64,000 nt of DNA from JAMXLO01 sp963819855 (GTDB lineage Bacteria; Pseudomonadota; Alphaproteobacteria; Acetobacterales; Acetobacteraceae): assembly GCA_963819855.1 (NCBI GenBank), contig CAWFYC010000029.1, positions 21,790-85,789 of the forward strand, written 5' to 3'. The notes below the pieces were generated by a model. The model was not told the origin of the DNA, did no database searches, and saw nothing but the letters and a program-made list of their open reading frames with translations. Below, piece by piece: positions 27,001 to 35,322 of the stretch. The translations under genes and the position numbers were made by a program. Each line of letters begins with the position of its first letter. Position 1 is the stretch's first letter.

Positions 27001-29404
27001 CCGAGCCGTTGACGATCACCGTGTCCGGCTGACCGTCGCCGAGGCCGCTGCCTGGTGGCGACGCCAGGTCGATGGCGATCTGTTTCAGGTCGGTCCCGGT
27101 CAGATCGTTGACCGTGATGGTGTCGGCGCCACCCAGCGCATTGAGCTGAAGATGCTCGACGCTGTTGAGGTCCATGGTGACATTGCCGACGTCGCGGAAC
27201 AGCCTCACCCGGCTGCCATTGGCCGAGATGTCGATGTTCTCGCTGACGTTCGAGCCATTGAACAGCAGCGTGTCGGTGCCGCCCTGGCCCTCGACCGTGT
27301 CGCTGCCATCGCCCGGGTTCCAGACGAACGTGTCATCGCCCTTGCCCAGGAAGGCGGTGTCATTGCCACGGCCGCCGATGACCGTGTCGTTGCCGCTGCT
27401 GCCCGTGATCGTGTCGTCGCCGTCGCCGCCGTTGATCACCAGGTTGATCTGGCCGGCCTTGAGCGCGGACGCGTCGATGGTGTCGTTGCCGCCGAGACCG
27501 TTGATCGTGAGCGTATCGTTGGCGCCTTCGGCGTGCGCGATCGTCACCTGCGCGGCGAGCCCGCTGACCGTCACCGCACCACCGCTGCTGGCGATCTTGA
27601 TGGCATCGTCTCCAGCGGTGCCGTTGACGATGACATTGTCCGGCTGGCCATCGCCGCTGGTCGTTCCGGAAGCTGCCAGATCGACGGCAATCTGAGTTAC
27701 GTCCGTTCCGGTAAGATCGTTGACCGTGACGGTGTCGGCGCCACCGGCGGCATTGAGCTGAATGTGCTCGACGCCGTTGAGGTCCATGGTGACGTTGCCG
27801 ACGTCGCGGAACAAACTCACCCGGCTGCCGTTGGCCGAGATGTCGATTTTCTCCGAGGCGTTGGACCCGTTGAACACCAGCGTGTCGGTGCCCGCCTGGC
27901 CTTCGACCGTGTCGCTGCCGTCGCCGGGGTTCCAGATGAACTGGTCGTTGCCGTCGCCGAGAAGGGCGACGTCATTGCCTCTGCCCCCCGTGATCACATC
28001 GTTGCCGGCGCCACCGATCAGCCTGTCCGCGCCATCGCTGCCGGTGATGGTGTCGTTGCCGTCGCCGCCGTCGATCGTCAGGTTGATCACGCCGGCAGGC
28101 AGCGTCGAAGCGTCGATGGTGTCGTTGCCACCGAGACCGTTGATGACGAGCGTGTCGTTGGCGCCTTCGGCGCCTTCGATCGTCACCTGCGCGGGCAGCC
28201 CCTGGACCACGATCGACGTGCCGCTGGTCCCGACGGTGATGTGATCGCTGCCCGCCGTGCCATCGACGGTCACGGTGTCCGCCTGACCATCACCGACGCC
28301 GCTGCCGGGCGGCGACGCCAGGTCGATGTCAACCTGTTGCACGCCGGTTCCGCTCAGATCGTTGACGGTGATGTGGTCGGCGCCGCCCAAGGCCGCGAAG
28401 TTGATGCGCTCGATACCGTTCACGTCCATGGTGACGTTGCCGACGTCGCGGAAGAAGCGCACCCGCCCGCCATTGGCCGAGATGTCGATGTTCTCGCCGA
28501 CGTTGGAGCCGTTGAACTGAAGCGTATCGAAGCCGGCCTGACCCTCGACCGTGTCGCTGCCGTCACCCGGATTCCAGACGAACGTGTCATCGCCGTCGCC
28601 GCCGATCAGTGTGTCATTGCCGCGACCGCCCGTGATCAGGTCATTGCCGTCGCCGCCGATCAGCGTGTCGTTGCCGTCACCGCCGGTGATCGTGTCGTTG
28701 CCCGCACCGCCGTCGATGGTGAGCTGAATGAGGCCGGCGAGGCCGTTGCCGGCGGTGATGACGTCGTCGCCGCCATTGGCGTTGAGGACGAGGTTCTCGG
28801 TTGTACCTATGTCGATGGTAAATGGCGCCGGGTCGACACGAGCGAACAGCACGCGCGAGCCGTTGGCCGTGATGGTGAACGTTTCTGCTCCGTTACCGCC
28901 GTTCACCTCGGCGGTATCGGTGCCGTCGCCGCCCTCGAACAGGTCGCTGCCGTCGCCCGGATTCCAGATCATCGTGTCGTTGCCATCCTGGCCGAACACC
29001 TGGTCGCTGCCGGTGCCGCCGGTCAGCGTGTCGTCGCCCGAACCGCCGAACAGCAGGTCGTCACCACCTTTGCCGAACAGAGTGTCGTTGCCGTCCTGGC
29101 CGAACAACTCGTCCGCGCCCGAGCCGCCGGTGAGCGTGTCGTTGCCCGCGCCGCCGAACAGGTCGGCAGCCGGCAGGGCGCCGTTGGTCTCATCGAGCGC
29201 GATCGTGTCGTTGCCGCCCAGGCCAAACCCCTGGATCAAGGTGGTGTTGGCGACCGTGGCATCGCCGCCCACGATGGCTACAGCCCCGCCGTTGACGAGT
29301 AGCGTCCCGGCCGCGTCGCGGCTGACCGTGATCGCGTTGCCGGCACTGTCGCCGAACGCGGTCAGCACCCCCGTGGCGGGGATGAAGCTGCTGGTGATAG
29401 CCAT
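24095..29404 (-). CDS. giant RTX-type calcium-binding repeat protein
   Basis: 1769 residues from an ATG with AAGGA eight bases upstream. Nearly the whole protein consists of GGxGxDxLx nonapeptide blocks (for example GGAGNDTLTGG and GGDGNDTLIGG) alternating with about 150-residue non-RTX modules. Each nonapeptide block ends in WNPGDGSD, which occurs eight times, followed by a module with FNGSN, DISANGSRV, RDVGNVTMD and TVNDLTGT. RTX blocks bind calcium and fold after type I secretion. There is no N-terminal signal peptide, and the C-terminus ends in small and aromatic residues (VHDFAFA), compatible with a type I secretion signal. No type I transporter is in the window. It may be a secreted adhesin or surface-layer protein; no enzymatic domain is visible. 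Confidence 0.9.
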   Translation of the reverse strand: MAITSSFIPATGVLTAFGDSAGNAITVSRDAAGTLLVNGGAVAIVGGDATVANTTLIQGFGLGGNDTIALDETNGALPAADLFGGAGNDTLTGGSGADELFGQDGNDTLFGKGGDDLLFGGSGDDTLTGGTGSDQVFGQDGNDTMIWNPGDGSDLFEGGDGTDTAEVNGGNGAETFTITANGSRVLFARVDPAPFTIDIGTTENLVLNANGGDDVITAGNGLAGLIQLTIDGGAGNDTITGGDGNDTLIGGDGNDLITGGRGNDTLIGGDGDDTFVWNPGDGSDTVEGQAGFDTLQFNGSNVGENIDISANGGRVRFFRDVGNVTMDVNGIERINFAALGGADHITVNDLSGTGVQQVDIDLASPPGSGVGDGQADTVTVDGTAGSDHITVGTSGTSIVVQGLPAQVTIEGAEGANDTLVINGLGGNDTIDASTLPAGVINLTIDGGDGNDTITGSDGADRLIGGAGNDVITGGRGNDVALLGDGNDQFIWNPGDGSDTVEGQAGTDTLVFNGSNASEKIDISANGSRVSLFRDVGNVTMDLNGVEHIQLNAAGGADTVTVNDLTGTDVTQIAVDLAASGTTSGDGQPDNVIVNGTAGDDAIKIASSGGAVTVSGLAAQVTIAHAEGANDTLTINGLGGNDTIDASALKAGQINLVINGGDGDDTITGSSGNDTVIGGRGNDTAFLGKGDDTFVWNPGDGSDTVEGQGGTDTLLFNGSNVSENIDISANGSRVRLFRDVGNVTMDLNSVEHLQLNALGGADTITVNDLTGTDLKQIAIDLASPPGSGLGDGQPDTVIVNGSAANNHISVVNSGGSIIVNGLAAQVTINGAEAANDTLVIGGLAGNDTIDASALAAGQINLTLDGGDGNDTIIGSAGADVLLGGAGDDVITGGMGNDVAFMGDGNDRFIWNPGDGSDTVEGQGGTDTLEFNGSDANETITVTANGTRVLLTRDVGNVTMDINGVENIVINAGGGDDVITAGNGLDSLTQLTIDGGAGNDTITGGDGNDTLIGGDGNDVVIGGRGNDVAQLGNGDDTFIWNPGDGSDTVDGQAGNDTLLFNGANVNENIDISANGSHVRFTRDVANITMDLKGIEQIQFTARGGADNITVDNLAGTDAKLIDIDLAGQPGTGVGDGSADTVTVNGTGGGNHIGIAGSGTSVSVTGLPAQVTIEGAEAANDTLVINGLGGNDTIDASTLPAGVINLTIDGGDGNDTITGSDGADRLIGGAGNDVITGGRGNDVALLGDGNDQFIWNPGDGSDTVEGQAGTDTLVFNGSNAPEKIDISANGSRVSLFRDVGNVTMDLNGVEHIQLNAAGGADTVTVNDLTGTDVTQIAVDLAATGTTSGDGQPDNVIVNGTAGDDAIKIASSGGAVTVSGLAAQVTIAHADGTNDTLTVNGLGGNDTIDASALKAGQINLVINGGDGDDVITGSSGNDTIIGGRGNDTAFLGKGDDTFVWNPGDGSDTVEGQGGTDTLLFNGSNVSENINISANGSRATLFRDVGNVTMDLNSVEHIQLNTLGGADTVTVNDLTGTSVDQVAIDLGAQPGIPGGDGQQDTVVINGTSGDDVITLTDTNGVVTVSGLASTVTIANFEPTDRIVINGLGGDDVITASGFGTAMQLTENGGDGDDVLIGSPGNDTLTGGAGDDVLIGGGGQDILDGGSGDNVIINSALAISASAMRFIVGAATGVLPGGQAGGLAADGTGAGGLDFSGINGFAGGVPGGGFSDLVSNVASFGGSVHADSGASAAAGMTVDQNIHSPTVGVHDFAFA
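24780..25917. repeat. left copy of long direct repeat inside the RTX gene
   Basis: Matches 27063-28200 at a constant offset of 2283 bases (761 codons) with no gap that I can see. Several sub-stretches of more than 100 bases are identical, for example around 25621-25800, so the duplication is recent or kept uniform by gene conversion. Confidence 0.85.
27063..28200. repeat. right copy of long direct repeat inside the RTX gene
   Basis: Second copy of the repeat at 24780-25917. Together the copies encode two WNPGDGSD modules each, so modules 3-4 and 7-8 of the protein are near duplicates. Confidence 0.85.
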
Positions 29405-29515
29405 GGTGGTGGTCCTTTCGACGCTCTGGGCGACGCGCGTTAGTTGTTGCAGTGAAATTTCTCGGCACTGGCCCGGCCGCTGGCTGCGTTGCCGCGGTCA
29501 GGCCGGTGTCGTTGA

Positions 29516-29944
29516 CTATTCCGGTAAGAGTTCGCCGGTGCCGCCGAACCCGGCCGGGAAATCGCGCAGCTTCGGCAGCCCGTCGCGCATCGGCAGTACC
29601 GTTTCGGCGTAGTTGACGTGCACGTGCGCCGCAAACTCCAGGTCGGGAATGGTCGCCGCAAACACATCGATCATCTTCAGGGGCGGATGGCGCGTCATCA
29701 GATGGCCGCCACAGAGCCGACAGAACTCGCGGTGGCTCAGTTCCGTCTTGCTATAGATGGCGACGTGTTCCTTGCCCTTCGTCACCGTGACCGCCTCTGG
29801 CGGCCAGAGAGCAAAGGCATTCACCGGTCCGCCCGACCAGGAGCGGCACGAACGGCAGTGGCAGTAGCCCATGACGTTGGGCTGTCCGGTAACCGCAAGC
29901 TCAACCGCACCGCAAAAACAGGTGCCGCGATACGAATGTCTCAT
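29516..29944 (-). CDS. GFA-family (glutathione-dependent formaldehyde-activating-like/CENP-V) protein
   Basis: 142 residues from the ATG at 29944, with GAGGAAAA just upstream; the open frame extends 32 codons further without a ribosome site. The zinc-binding Cys pattern is GTCFCGAVEL, CHCRSCRSWSG and FCRLCGGHLM, with six conserved Cys that bind two zinc ions in this fold. Family members include S-hydroxymethylglutathione synthase and many of unknown function, so formaldehyde activation should not be assumed. It follows the RTX gene start in the same direction by 111 bases, but no functional link is evident. Confidence 0.86.
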   Translation of the reverse strand: MRHSYRGTCFCGAVELAVTGQPNVMGYCHCRSCRSWSGGPVNAFALWPPEAVTVTKGKEHVAIYSKTELSHREFCRLCGGHLMTRHPPLKMIDVFAATIPDLEFAAHVHVNYAETVLPMRDGLPKLRDFPAGFGGTGELLPE

Positions 29945-30164
29945 TGTTTTCCTCGGGGTCAGTTCGTCGGCTTGCAGAAAGATGCTGCGAGCGCTGCATA
30001 ACGGAATGGAGGGGGGTAATGACAAACGATCAGTTTTCATCCCGATGGTGAGCCGGACTCATGCGTTGGCCGGAGCGGGGCGCATCGGTGGAACAGCGTT
30101 GCGACGCTGCACTGGGCGCAAGCCCGGAGCGTGTCCGATCAGGACATCCTTTCGGCTGTATGGT

Positions 30165-30184
30165 GGGACGCTGATCAGCGTCCC
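30165..30184. terminator. perfect 20-base palindrome downstream of LysR gene
   Basis: GGGACGCT-GATC-AGCGTCCC, an eight-base stem around GATC, six bases beyond the stop of the LysR gene at 30191. No T run follows on either strand, so it may be a protein site or a weak terminator. Confidence 0.4.
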
Positions 30185-30190
30185 GCACGC

Positions 30191-31153
30191 CTACGCTACC
30201 GCTGCGAGTATTTGAAGTTCTGGAACCGGTCTCGGCGCCGACGTTACGATTGAGCGCGCGAACACTTCGGTTGCCGCGGCTTCTGAGACCAGCAGTTCGC
30301 GGAACGCGGCAATCTTCGGCCGGTCGACCGCCTCCGGCAGTCCAAGCAGGTGATAGGAGAACGCGGTCGGCGCCGCCAAGCTTAATGGGCACACCAAAGT
30401 GCCTCTCGTCATCTGTTCGGCGACCAGACTGGCACGGGCGAGCGCAACACCGAGACCGAGCTCCGCCGCCTCGATCATCATGCCGGCCTCGCTAAAGCGC
30501 TGACCGGCATGACAGGCAATATCCGGCCTGCCGAAATGAGCGAGCCAGGCCCTCCAGTCGCTGTCGGTCGCGGAATCGTGCAGCAATGGCAGTGCGACCA
30601 GCGCGTCGATGCTGTCGACCGGTCCATGCTGTTCAAGCAGCTCGGGCGCGCAGACCGGGAAGAAGCAATCGCCCATCAGCCGTGTCGCGGCGTAGCCGGG
30701 CTGCGGTGTGCGGCCAAAGCGGATCGCGAGGTCGATCCCCTCAGCCCGCAAATCCAGCGGACGCGAATCCGCGATCACTTGTACGTCAACAGTGGGGTGC
30801 TGGCGGCGGATGCGCGCCAGGCGCGGGATCAGCCAATGCGACGCGACCGAAGGCAGCATCGTCACCTTCAACGGCGCGGTATCATCGGAGCGGTAGAGGT
30901 CGACGACGCTGCGATCGATCTCCCCGATCGCCTGGCCGACCCGGTGAGCCAGCGCCCGTCCCTCCGGGGTCAGTTCAAGCCGCCGGGTGAGGCGCCTGAA
31001 CAGGCTTAGGCCAAGCTCCTCCTCCAGTCCGCGAATGCGGTGACTGACCGCACTCTGTGTGAGGTTCAGTTGGCTGGCGGCCTCGGTAAAGCTCATGTGC
31101 CGGGCGGCCACGACGAAGATGCGCAGTGCATCGAGCGAGGGAGTGCGGGGCAT
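30191..31153 (-). CDS. GcvA-like LysR-family transcriptional regulator
   Basis: 320 residues. It begins PSLDALRIFVVAARHMSFTEAA, the hallmark of the GcvA/AmpR branch (quoted in part: LDALRIFVVAARHMSFTEAA). The recognition helix is LTQSAVSHRIRGLEEELG and the C-terminal part is a type 2 periplasmic-binding fold. GcvA-like proteins regulate glycine cleavage, beta-lactamase or nearby metabolic genes. The divergent neighbour is a CDP-diacylglycerol pyrophosphatase gene after a 420-base gap. The target is unknown. Confidence 0.9.
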   Translation of the reverse strand: MPRTPSLDALRIFVVAARHMSFTEAASQLNLTQSAVSHRIRGLEEELGLSLFRRLTRRLELTPEGRALAHRVGQAIGEIDRSVVDLYRSDDTAPLKVTMLPSVASHWLIPRLARIRRQHPTVDVQVIADSRPLDLRAEGIDLAIRFGRTPQPGYAATRLMGDCFFPVCAPELLEQHGPVDSIDALVALPLLHDSATDSDWRAWLAHFGRPDIACHAGQRFSEAGMMIEAAELGLGVALARASLVAEQMTRGTLVCPLSLAAPTAFSYHLLGLPEAVDRPKIAAFRELLVSEAAATEVFARSIVTSAPRPVPELQILAAVA

Positions 31154-31573
31154 GTTGCTGACTTCAACCAGAGTGACCGAACGTCGTGCGGGGCCACAGG
31201 CGGCGCCTTAGTGCACAAATTCGGCGCACGGGCAAGATGATAAAGTGACCATTCGCCCTGACGGCGACCACGGCGTCACGGGAGAGGGAAGATCCGGGGC
31301 AAACGAACGACATCGGCGGACGCTAGCCGCTCCACGGACCGGCTGGTGTGAAGCAGTTCACACTGCTCCCGCGACCAGTTCCGCTGAGCGGTGGATAGTC
31401 GATTAGAAAGTTGATGTTTCGCAAACTTGGGCGATCATCCGACGCCAGGGCCGATTGACGGTATCGTCGACTGATGCACACGCTGGCGCTTCCGATAGCA
31501 GTGTGAGCGGTTTATGCGACGGAGCACGACGTTCCATCTGTCAGCTGTCGCGTGGGCGCGCTCGCCGACGGTC
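31154..31573. promoter_or_regulatory. 420-base divergent intergenic region with an inverted repeat
   Basis: No gene seen. GTGTGAA (31346-31352) and TTCACAC (31357-31363) form a perfect seven-base inverted repeat with a four-base spacer, a possible regulator site between the divergent LysR and pyrophosphatase genes. An ATG at 31514 could extend the latter gene into this region. Confidence 0.4.
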
Positions 31574-32302
31574 ATGCGACCGACCTGCGTCGCCGCGCTG
31601 CTCGCGGCCCTGGTCGTCCCGCGATGCGCGGCTGCGGACGCCAACGCGCTGTGGCACATCGTCGGTGAGCAGTGCGTACCGAATCAGCAACAGAACCAGT
31701 CGCCGAAGCCGTGCGAGCAGGTAGATCTGGCGGCAGGCTATGCCGTGCTGAAGGACATCGTCGGCGAGACACAGTTCCTGCTGATCCCCACCATCAGGGT
31801 CAGTGGCATCGAAAGCCCCGAGATACTCGCGCCGGACGCGCCGAACTACTGGGCGGCCGCCTGGCAGGCGCGCCATTTCGTCGAGGACCGCGCGCACCGT
31901 CCCTTGCCGCGCGACGCGATCAGCCTGGCGATCAACGCGGTCGGCGCGCGCTCGCAGAACCAGTTGCATATCCATATCGATTGCGTCCGCCTCGATGTGC
32001 AGGCGGCGCTGCGCGAACACGCCGCGGCCATCGACACGCACTGGCTGCCGTTCCCGGTACAGCTCGCCGGCCACGAGCATATGGCGATGCGGCTGACGCA
32101 GCCGGAGCTTGGCCACACCAACCCGTTCCTGCTGCTCGCCGACGGCATTCCAGGCGCGCGCGACGACATGGCGCACTATTCGCTGGTCGTCGTCGGCGAC
32201 ACCGACGGCTTCGTGCTGCTCGCCGGCCACGCGTCGGCGCTGGACGGCGATCGCGGCTCCGGCGAGGAATTGCAGGACCACGCCTGCGCCGCGGCGCACT
32301 GA
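31574..32302 (+). CDS. cdh: CDP-diacylglycerol pyrophosphatase
   Basis: About 242 residues from the ATG at 31574, where a signal peptide-like N-terminus (MRPTCVAALLAALVVPRCAA) begins; an ATG at 31514 would add 20 residues. NQLHIHIDCVR is the HIT-like nucleotide-binding His motif of Cdh. PNYWAAAWQAR and DAISLAINA also match the family. The enzyme hydrolyses CDP-diacylglycerol to phosphatidate and CMP at the periplasmic face. It is followed after 15 bases by a luciferase-like oxidoreductase, so the two may be co-transcribed with no obvious shared pathway. Confidence 0.82.
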   Translation: MRPTCVAALLAALVVPRCAAADANALWHIVGEQCVPNQQQNQSPKPCEQVDLAAGYAVLKDIVGETQFLLIPTIRVSGIESPEILAPDAPNYWAAAWQARHFVEDRAHRPLPRDAISLAINAVGARSQNQLHIHIDCVRLDVQAALREHAAAIDTHWLPFPVQLAGHEHMAMRLTQPELGHTNPFLLLADGIPGARDDMAHYSLVVVGDTDGFVLLAGHASALDGDRGSGEELQDHACAAAH

Positions 32303-32317
32303 TTCCGGGAGACCACC

Positions 32318-33271
32318 ATGCAACTCGGCTTCAACCTGCCGATCAGCGGCCCCACCTCGGCCGCGCGCAGCTTCGCCCGCATCGCGCAGGAAGGCGAGGC
32401 GATGGGCTACGACTACCTGACCCTGACCGATCACGTCGTGCTGCCGGACATGAGCGTGCCCGGGTATCCATATTCCGAGTCCGGCGAGTTCATGTCGAAC
32501 GCGCCGGCCGAGCGTCACGAACTGCTCACCGCCACTGCGTTCATCGCCGCGAAGACCTCGCGCATAAGGCTGGTGCTGGCCGTGCTGGTGGTGCCGCATC
32601 GTCCGGCGGTGCTGGCCGCCAAGATGCTGTCCACGATCGACGTGCTGTCGGAGGGGCGGTTGGTCATCGGCATCGGCGCGGGCTGGCTGAAGGCGGAATT
32701 CGATGCGGTGGTGACCACGCCGTTCGCCGAACGCGGCGCCGTCACCGACGAATATCTCGAAGCGTTCCGCGCGCTGTGGACCCAGGAAGACGCGATATTC
32801 GATGGCCGCTACACAAAATTTTCCGACCTGATCTTCCTGCCGCGTCCGGTGCAGCAGCCGCATCCACCCATCTGGGTCGGCGGCGAGAGCGGTCCGTCAC
32901 TGCGTCGCGCCGCGCGGTTCGGCGACGCATGGTATCCGATCGGATCGAACAACAGGCACAGGCTGGACACAGTGCCGCGCCTCGCCGACGGCATTGCCCG
33001 TCTGCGCAAGCTGACCGCGGATGCCGGCCGCGATCCCGCCAAGGTATCCGTGGTGTATCGCGTCAAACGCTATGGCGATGTGGTGCCGCCGATCGCCTCG
33101 GACGGCGAACGGCGCCTGTTTTCCGGCAGCGACGACAAGATCATTGCGGATCTGCGCGCTTTGCGCGATCTTGGCGTCACGGCGATCGATGTCGAAGTGG
33201 AAGGCCAGGACGAAGCCGGGACCCTCGCCAACATGCGGCGGTTCAAAGAGGCGATTTTCGCGCGGGTTTGA
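32318..33271 (+). CDS. luciferase-like (LLM) flavin/F420-dependent oxidoreductase
   Basis: 317 residues of the same subgroup as the gene at 18855-19751: MQLGFNLPISG start, YLTLTDHVVLP, IGIGAGWLKAEF and HPPIWVGG. It has the extra loop between strands typical of the TIGR03619 group. Cofactor and substrate cannot be assigned; no F420 gene is present. It lies 15 bases after the cdh gene. Confidence 0.87.
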   Translation: MQLGFNLPISGPTSAARSFARIAQEGEAMGYDYLTLTDHVVLPDMSVPGYPYSESGEFMSNAPAERHELLTATAFIAAKTSRIRLVLAVLVVPHRPAVLAAKMLSTIDVLSEGRLVIGIGAGWLKAEFDAVVTTPFAERGAVTDEYLEAFRALWTQEDAIFDGRYTKFSDLIFLPRPVQQPHPPIWVGGESGPSLRRAARFGDAWYPIGSNNRHRLDTVPRLADGIARLRKLTADAGRDPAKVSVVYRVKRYGDVVPPIASDGERRLFSGSDDKIIADLRALRDLGVTAIDVEVEGQDEAGTLANMRRFKEAIFARV

Positions 33272-33590
33272 AACCGACGGCACATGGTTCAGGACACCTT
33301 AAAAACGATCATGCACCGACATCGCGAGCGACGGATCCGGGAGAAATACAGCGCGAACGCCGCCCGGTGGAGGGAACACTAAAATCGCTAGATGCCTCTG
33401 TCATTCCAGGCAGCGTTCGGCTTCATCGCGATCACCTCGGCGTTGCTGATCCCGATGCCTGTGTAGCCCAGTTTCGGGTCTTCATGGACCAAGAGCCGCA
33501 GGATGCGCGGACTGCGACCACCGTTGCCGTCGACGCCGCAAAACACTGATCAACATTGGTGCAGCGCTGTTCTCCGCACTTGGCGCATTG

Positions 33591-33752
33591 GAGCATTTTT
33601 GTCCTGACCGGAAACTCTTGCGATCACCTGGCTCGATGGGTTTCGCTGCGCTCTACCCATCCTACGAGTGCTGCGCGCTCGTTGCGGTAGGATGGGTAGA
33701 GCGCAGCGAAACCCATCATCCCGTCGCGATTCCACTCTGCCTGAAGCCGCTC
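33591..33752. repeat. REP-like element with 31-base inverted arms, copy 1
   Basis: The arms at 33635-33665 and 33687-33717 are exact reverse complements (GATGGGTTTCGCTGCGCTCT... against ...AGAGCGCAGCGAAACCCATC), separated by 21 bases. The flanks from GAGCAT to about GAAGCCGCT are shared with the copy at 38641-38803. Confidence 0.8.
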
Positions 33753-33974
33753 TAGCGCTGGCTTATCCGCCTGGTGATCGCCAGCATAATCACGAATTTC
33801 GCCGCGATAGGGCAGGCACACCGCAGCGACCAACGCCTCCTCTGTGAGCAACGCGTCCCCAAGCGCAAGACGCGCGAGGCCATCCGTGCTTATCGGGCGA
33901 AGCTTCACGCGCCGGAGGGACGGTCGGCTCACACCTGAGCGGATCGAGGACCTGCTGGGCACGCACTGACAACA

Positions 33975-34003
33975 GGAAGGCCATAGCCGGGGGAGGGCCT
34001 TCC
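33975..34003 (-). terminator. hairpin directly after mnmE
   Basis: GGAAGGCC (33975-33982) pairs with GGCCTTCC (33996-34003), 13-base loop, immediately beyond the mnmE stop codon. No T tract, so termination strength is uncertain. Confidence 0.4.
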
Positions 34004-34004
34004 G

Positions 34005-35282
34005 CTACTTGCCGATGCAGAAACGCGCGAACAGCGTATCGAGAATATCCTCCACACCCACGCTGCCGGTGATGCGCCCGATGGCGCGCAAGGCCAGCCG
34101 CAAATCCTCCGCCCGCAACTCTGCCAGAGTCGCGGCCTGGGCGCCGACCAGCCGGTCCTGGGCTTCAAGCAAGGCTGCGCGATGACGCGCCTGGGTCAGC
34201 GGCGGCGGACCCGAGCCTTCAGTCAGCGACCTCGCCGCCCCGGCCAGCCGGGCGCGGAGCACCGCCAGCCCCTCGCCGGTCAGTGCGCTGACGCCGATCC
34301 CACCCTCCGGCACAGCGCCGCCAAGATCGAGCTTGTTGGCCACCAGCACATCGCCATCCAAGCCAGGCTCGCCAGCTTCGATCACCACGACTACCAGATC
34401 GGCCACGGCGGCCCGCGCCCGGGCGCGGCGCACGCCTTCGGCCTCGATATCGTCGGCCGTATCACGCAGTCCGGCGGTATCGATCAGCGTTACCGGCACC
34501 CCACCCAGCACCACCCGCGCCTCCACCACATCCCGTGTCGTGCCGGGGGTGGCCGCGACGATCGCCACATCCCGCTCCGCCAGGGCGTTCACCAACGAGG
34601 ATTTCCCAACGTTTGGCCGGCCGGTGATAGCGAACACCAAACCCTCACGCAGCCGTTCGCCTCGCCGCTCGTCATTCAGGTGAGCCGCCACCTCGCGGCC
34701 CAGTGTTGCCATTTCGTCGAGAACTTCCGCTTCGACCTCGGGCGGCAGGTCCTCGTCCGGAAAATCGATCAGTGCCTCCTGCTGCGCCAGCAGCAGGCGC
34801 AGCCGGTCCGCCCAGCCACGATACAACGCGCCCAGCGCACCATCGAGCTGGCGTAGTGCTTGCCGCCGCTGCGCCTCGGTCTCGGCGGCGACCAGATCGT
34901 GCACCGCCTCCGCTTCGGTAAGGTCCATCCGGCCGTTGAGAAAGGCGCGGCGGGTGAACTCACCAGGCTCCGCCGGCCTGGCGCCGAGTGCGACCAGCGC
35001 ATCGGCAACTGCGTTCAGCACGGCTCGGCCACCATGCAGGTAGAGTTCCGCCGCGTCCTCGCCCGTGTAGCTACCGGGCCCCGGCAGCCAGACCACCACA
35101 CCCTGGTCGAGCTCGGCGCCTTCGGTATCACGCAGCTGCCGAAACGAGGCGCGGCGCGGCGGAGGAACGCGCGCGCATAGCGCCGCGAGCATTGCATGGC
35201 TGCCCGGGCCGCTCAGCCGCATCACCGCGATGGCAGCCTGCCCGGCACCCGAGGCGACGGCAAAGATGGTGTCGGCGTCCAT
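34005..35282 (-). CDS. mnmE: tRNA modification GTPase MnmE
   Basis: 425 residues. The N-terminal formyl-THF-binding domain starts DTIFAVASGAGQAAIAVMRLSG (core AIAVMRLSG) and contains PGSYTGEDAAELYLHGG. A helical domain is interrupted by the GTPase domain, with G1 GRPNVGKSSLVN, G2 TPGTTRD, G3 DTAGLRDT and G4 NKLD. The protein ends in CIGK, whose Cys is required for the reaction. With MnmG it makes the (carboxymethyl)aminomethyl modification at U34 of certain tRNAs. In many relatives mnmE is next to mnmG; here three genes on the other strand or in decay lie between (35.3-39.5 kb). The divergent neighbour starts 41 bases away. Confidence 0.97.
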   Translation of the reverse strand: MDADTIFAVASGAGQAAIAVMRLSGPGSHAMLAALCARVPPPRRASFRQLRDTEGAELDQGVVVWLPGPGSYTGEDAAELYLHGGRAVLNAVADALVALGARPAEPGEFTRRAFLNGRMDLTEAEAVHDLVAAETEAQRRQALRQLDGALGALYRGWADRLRLLLAQQEALIDFPDEDLPPEVEAEVLDEMATLGREVAAHLNDERRGERLREGLVFAITGRPNVGKSSLVNALAERDVAIVAATPGTTRDVVEARVVLGGVPVTLIDTAGLRDTADDIEAEGVRRARARAAVADLVVVVIEAGEPGLDGDVLVANKLDLGGAVPEGGIGVSALTGEGLAVLRARLAGAARSLTEGSGPPPLTQARHRAALLEAQDRLVGAQAATLAELRAEDLRLALRAIGRITGSVGVEDILDTLFARFCIGK

Positions 35283-35322
35283 CCCTCCCTATGTCACCCC
35301 GACACCCCAGGAGCGCAACGCC

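Larger units (their letters stand above)
33272..34004. other. 733-base region lacking a supportable gene; contains a REP-like element
   Basis: Only the repeat element at 33591-33752 and a hairpin at 33975-34003 stand out. Minus-strand frames of up to 112 codons run across the element and look fortuitous. A short minus-strand frame near 33390-33540 could be a decayed gene but cannot be assigned. Confidence 0.5.

Noticed and set aside
24780..28200. regular short repeats that might suggest a CRISPR array
   Set aside because: The repeats are in frame, codon-periodic and encode RTX nonapeptides; there are no unique spacers and no cas genes.
26987..29302. 771-codon plus-strand open frame opposite the RTX gene
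   Set aside because: It is the mirror of the GGxGxD repeats; the composition (repeated VDGD/DRVV text) follows the codon bias of the minus-strand gene and there is no family or ribosome site.
33390..33540. short minus-strand frame with protein-like text (NAEVIAMKP) beside the REP-like element
   Set aside because: Too short, no start or ribosome site, and no assignable family; could be a decayed gene but cannot be supported.
33624..33962. 112-codon minus-strand frame
   Set aside because: It runs through the REP-like element; its C-terminal part is encoded by the repeat, so it is probably fortuitous.
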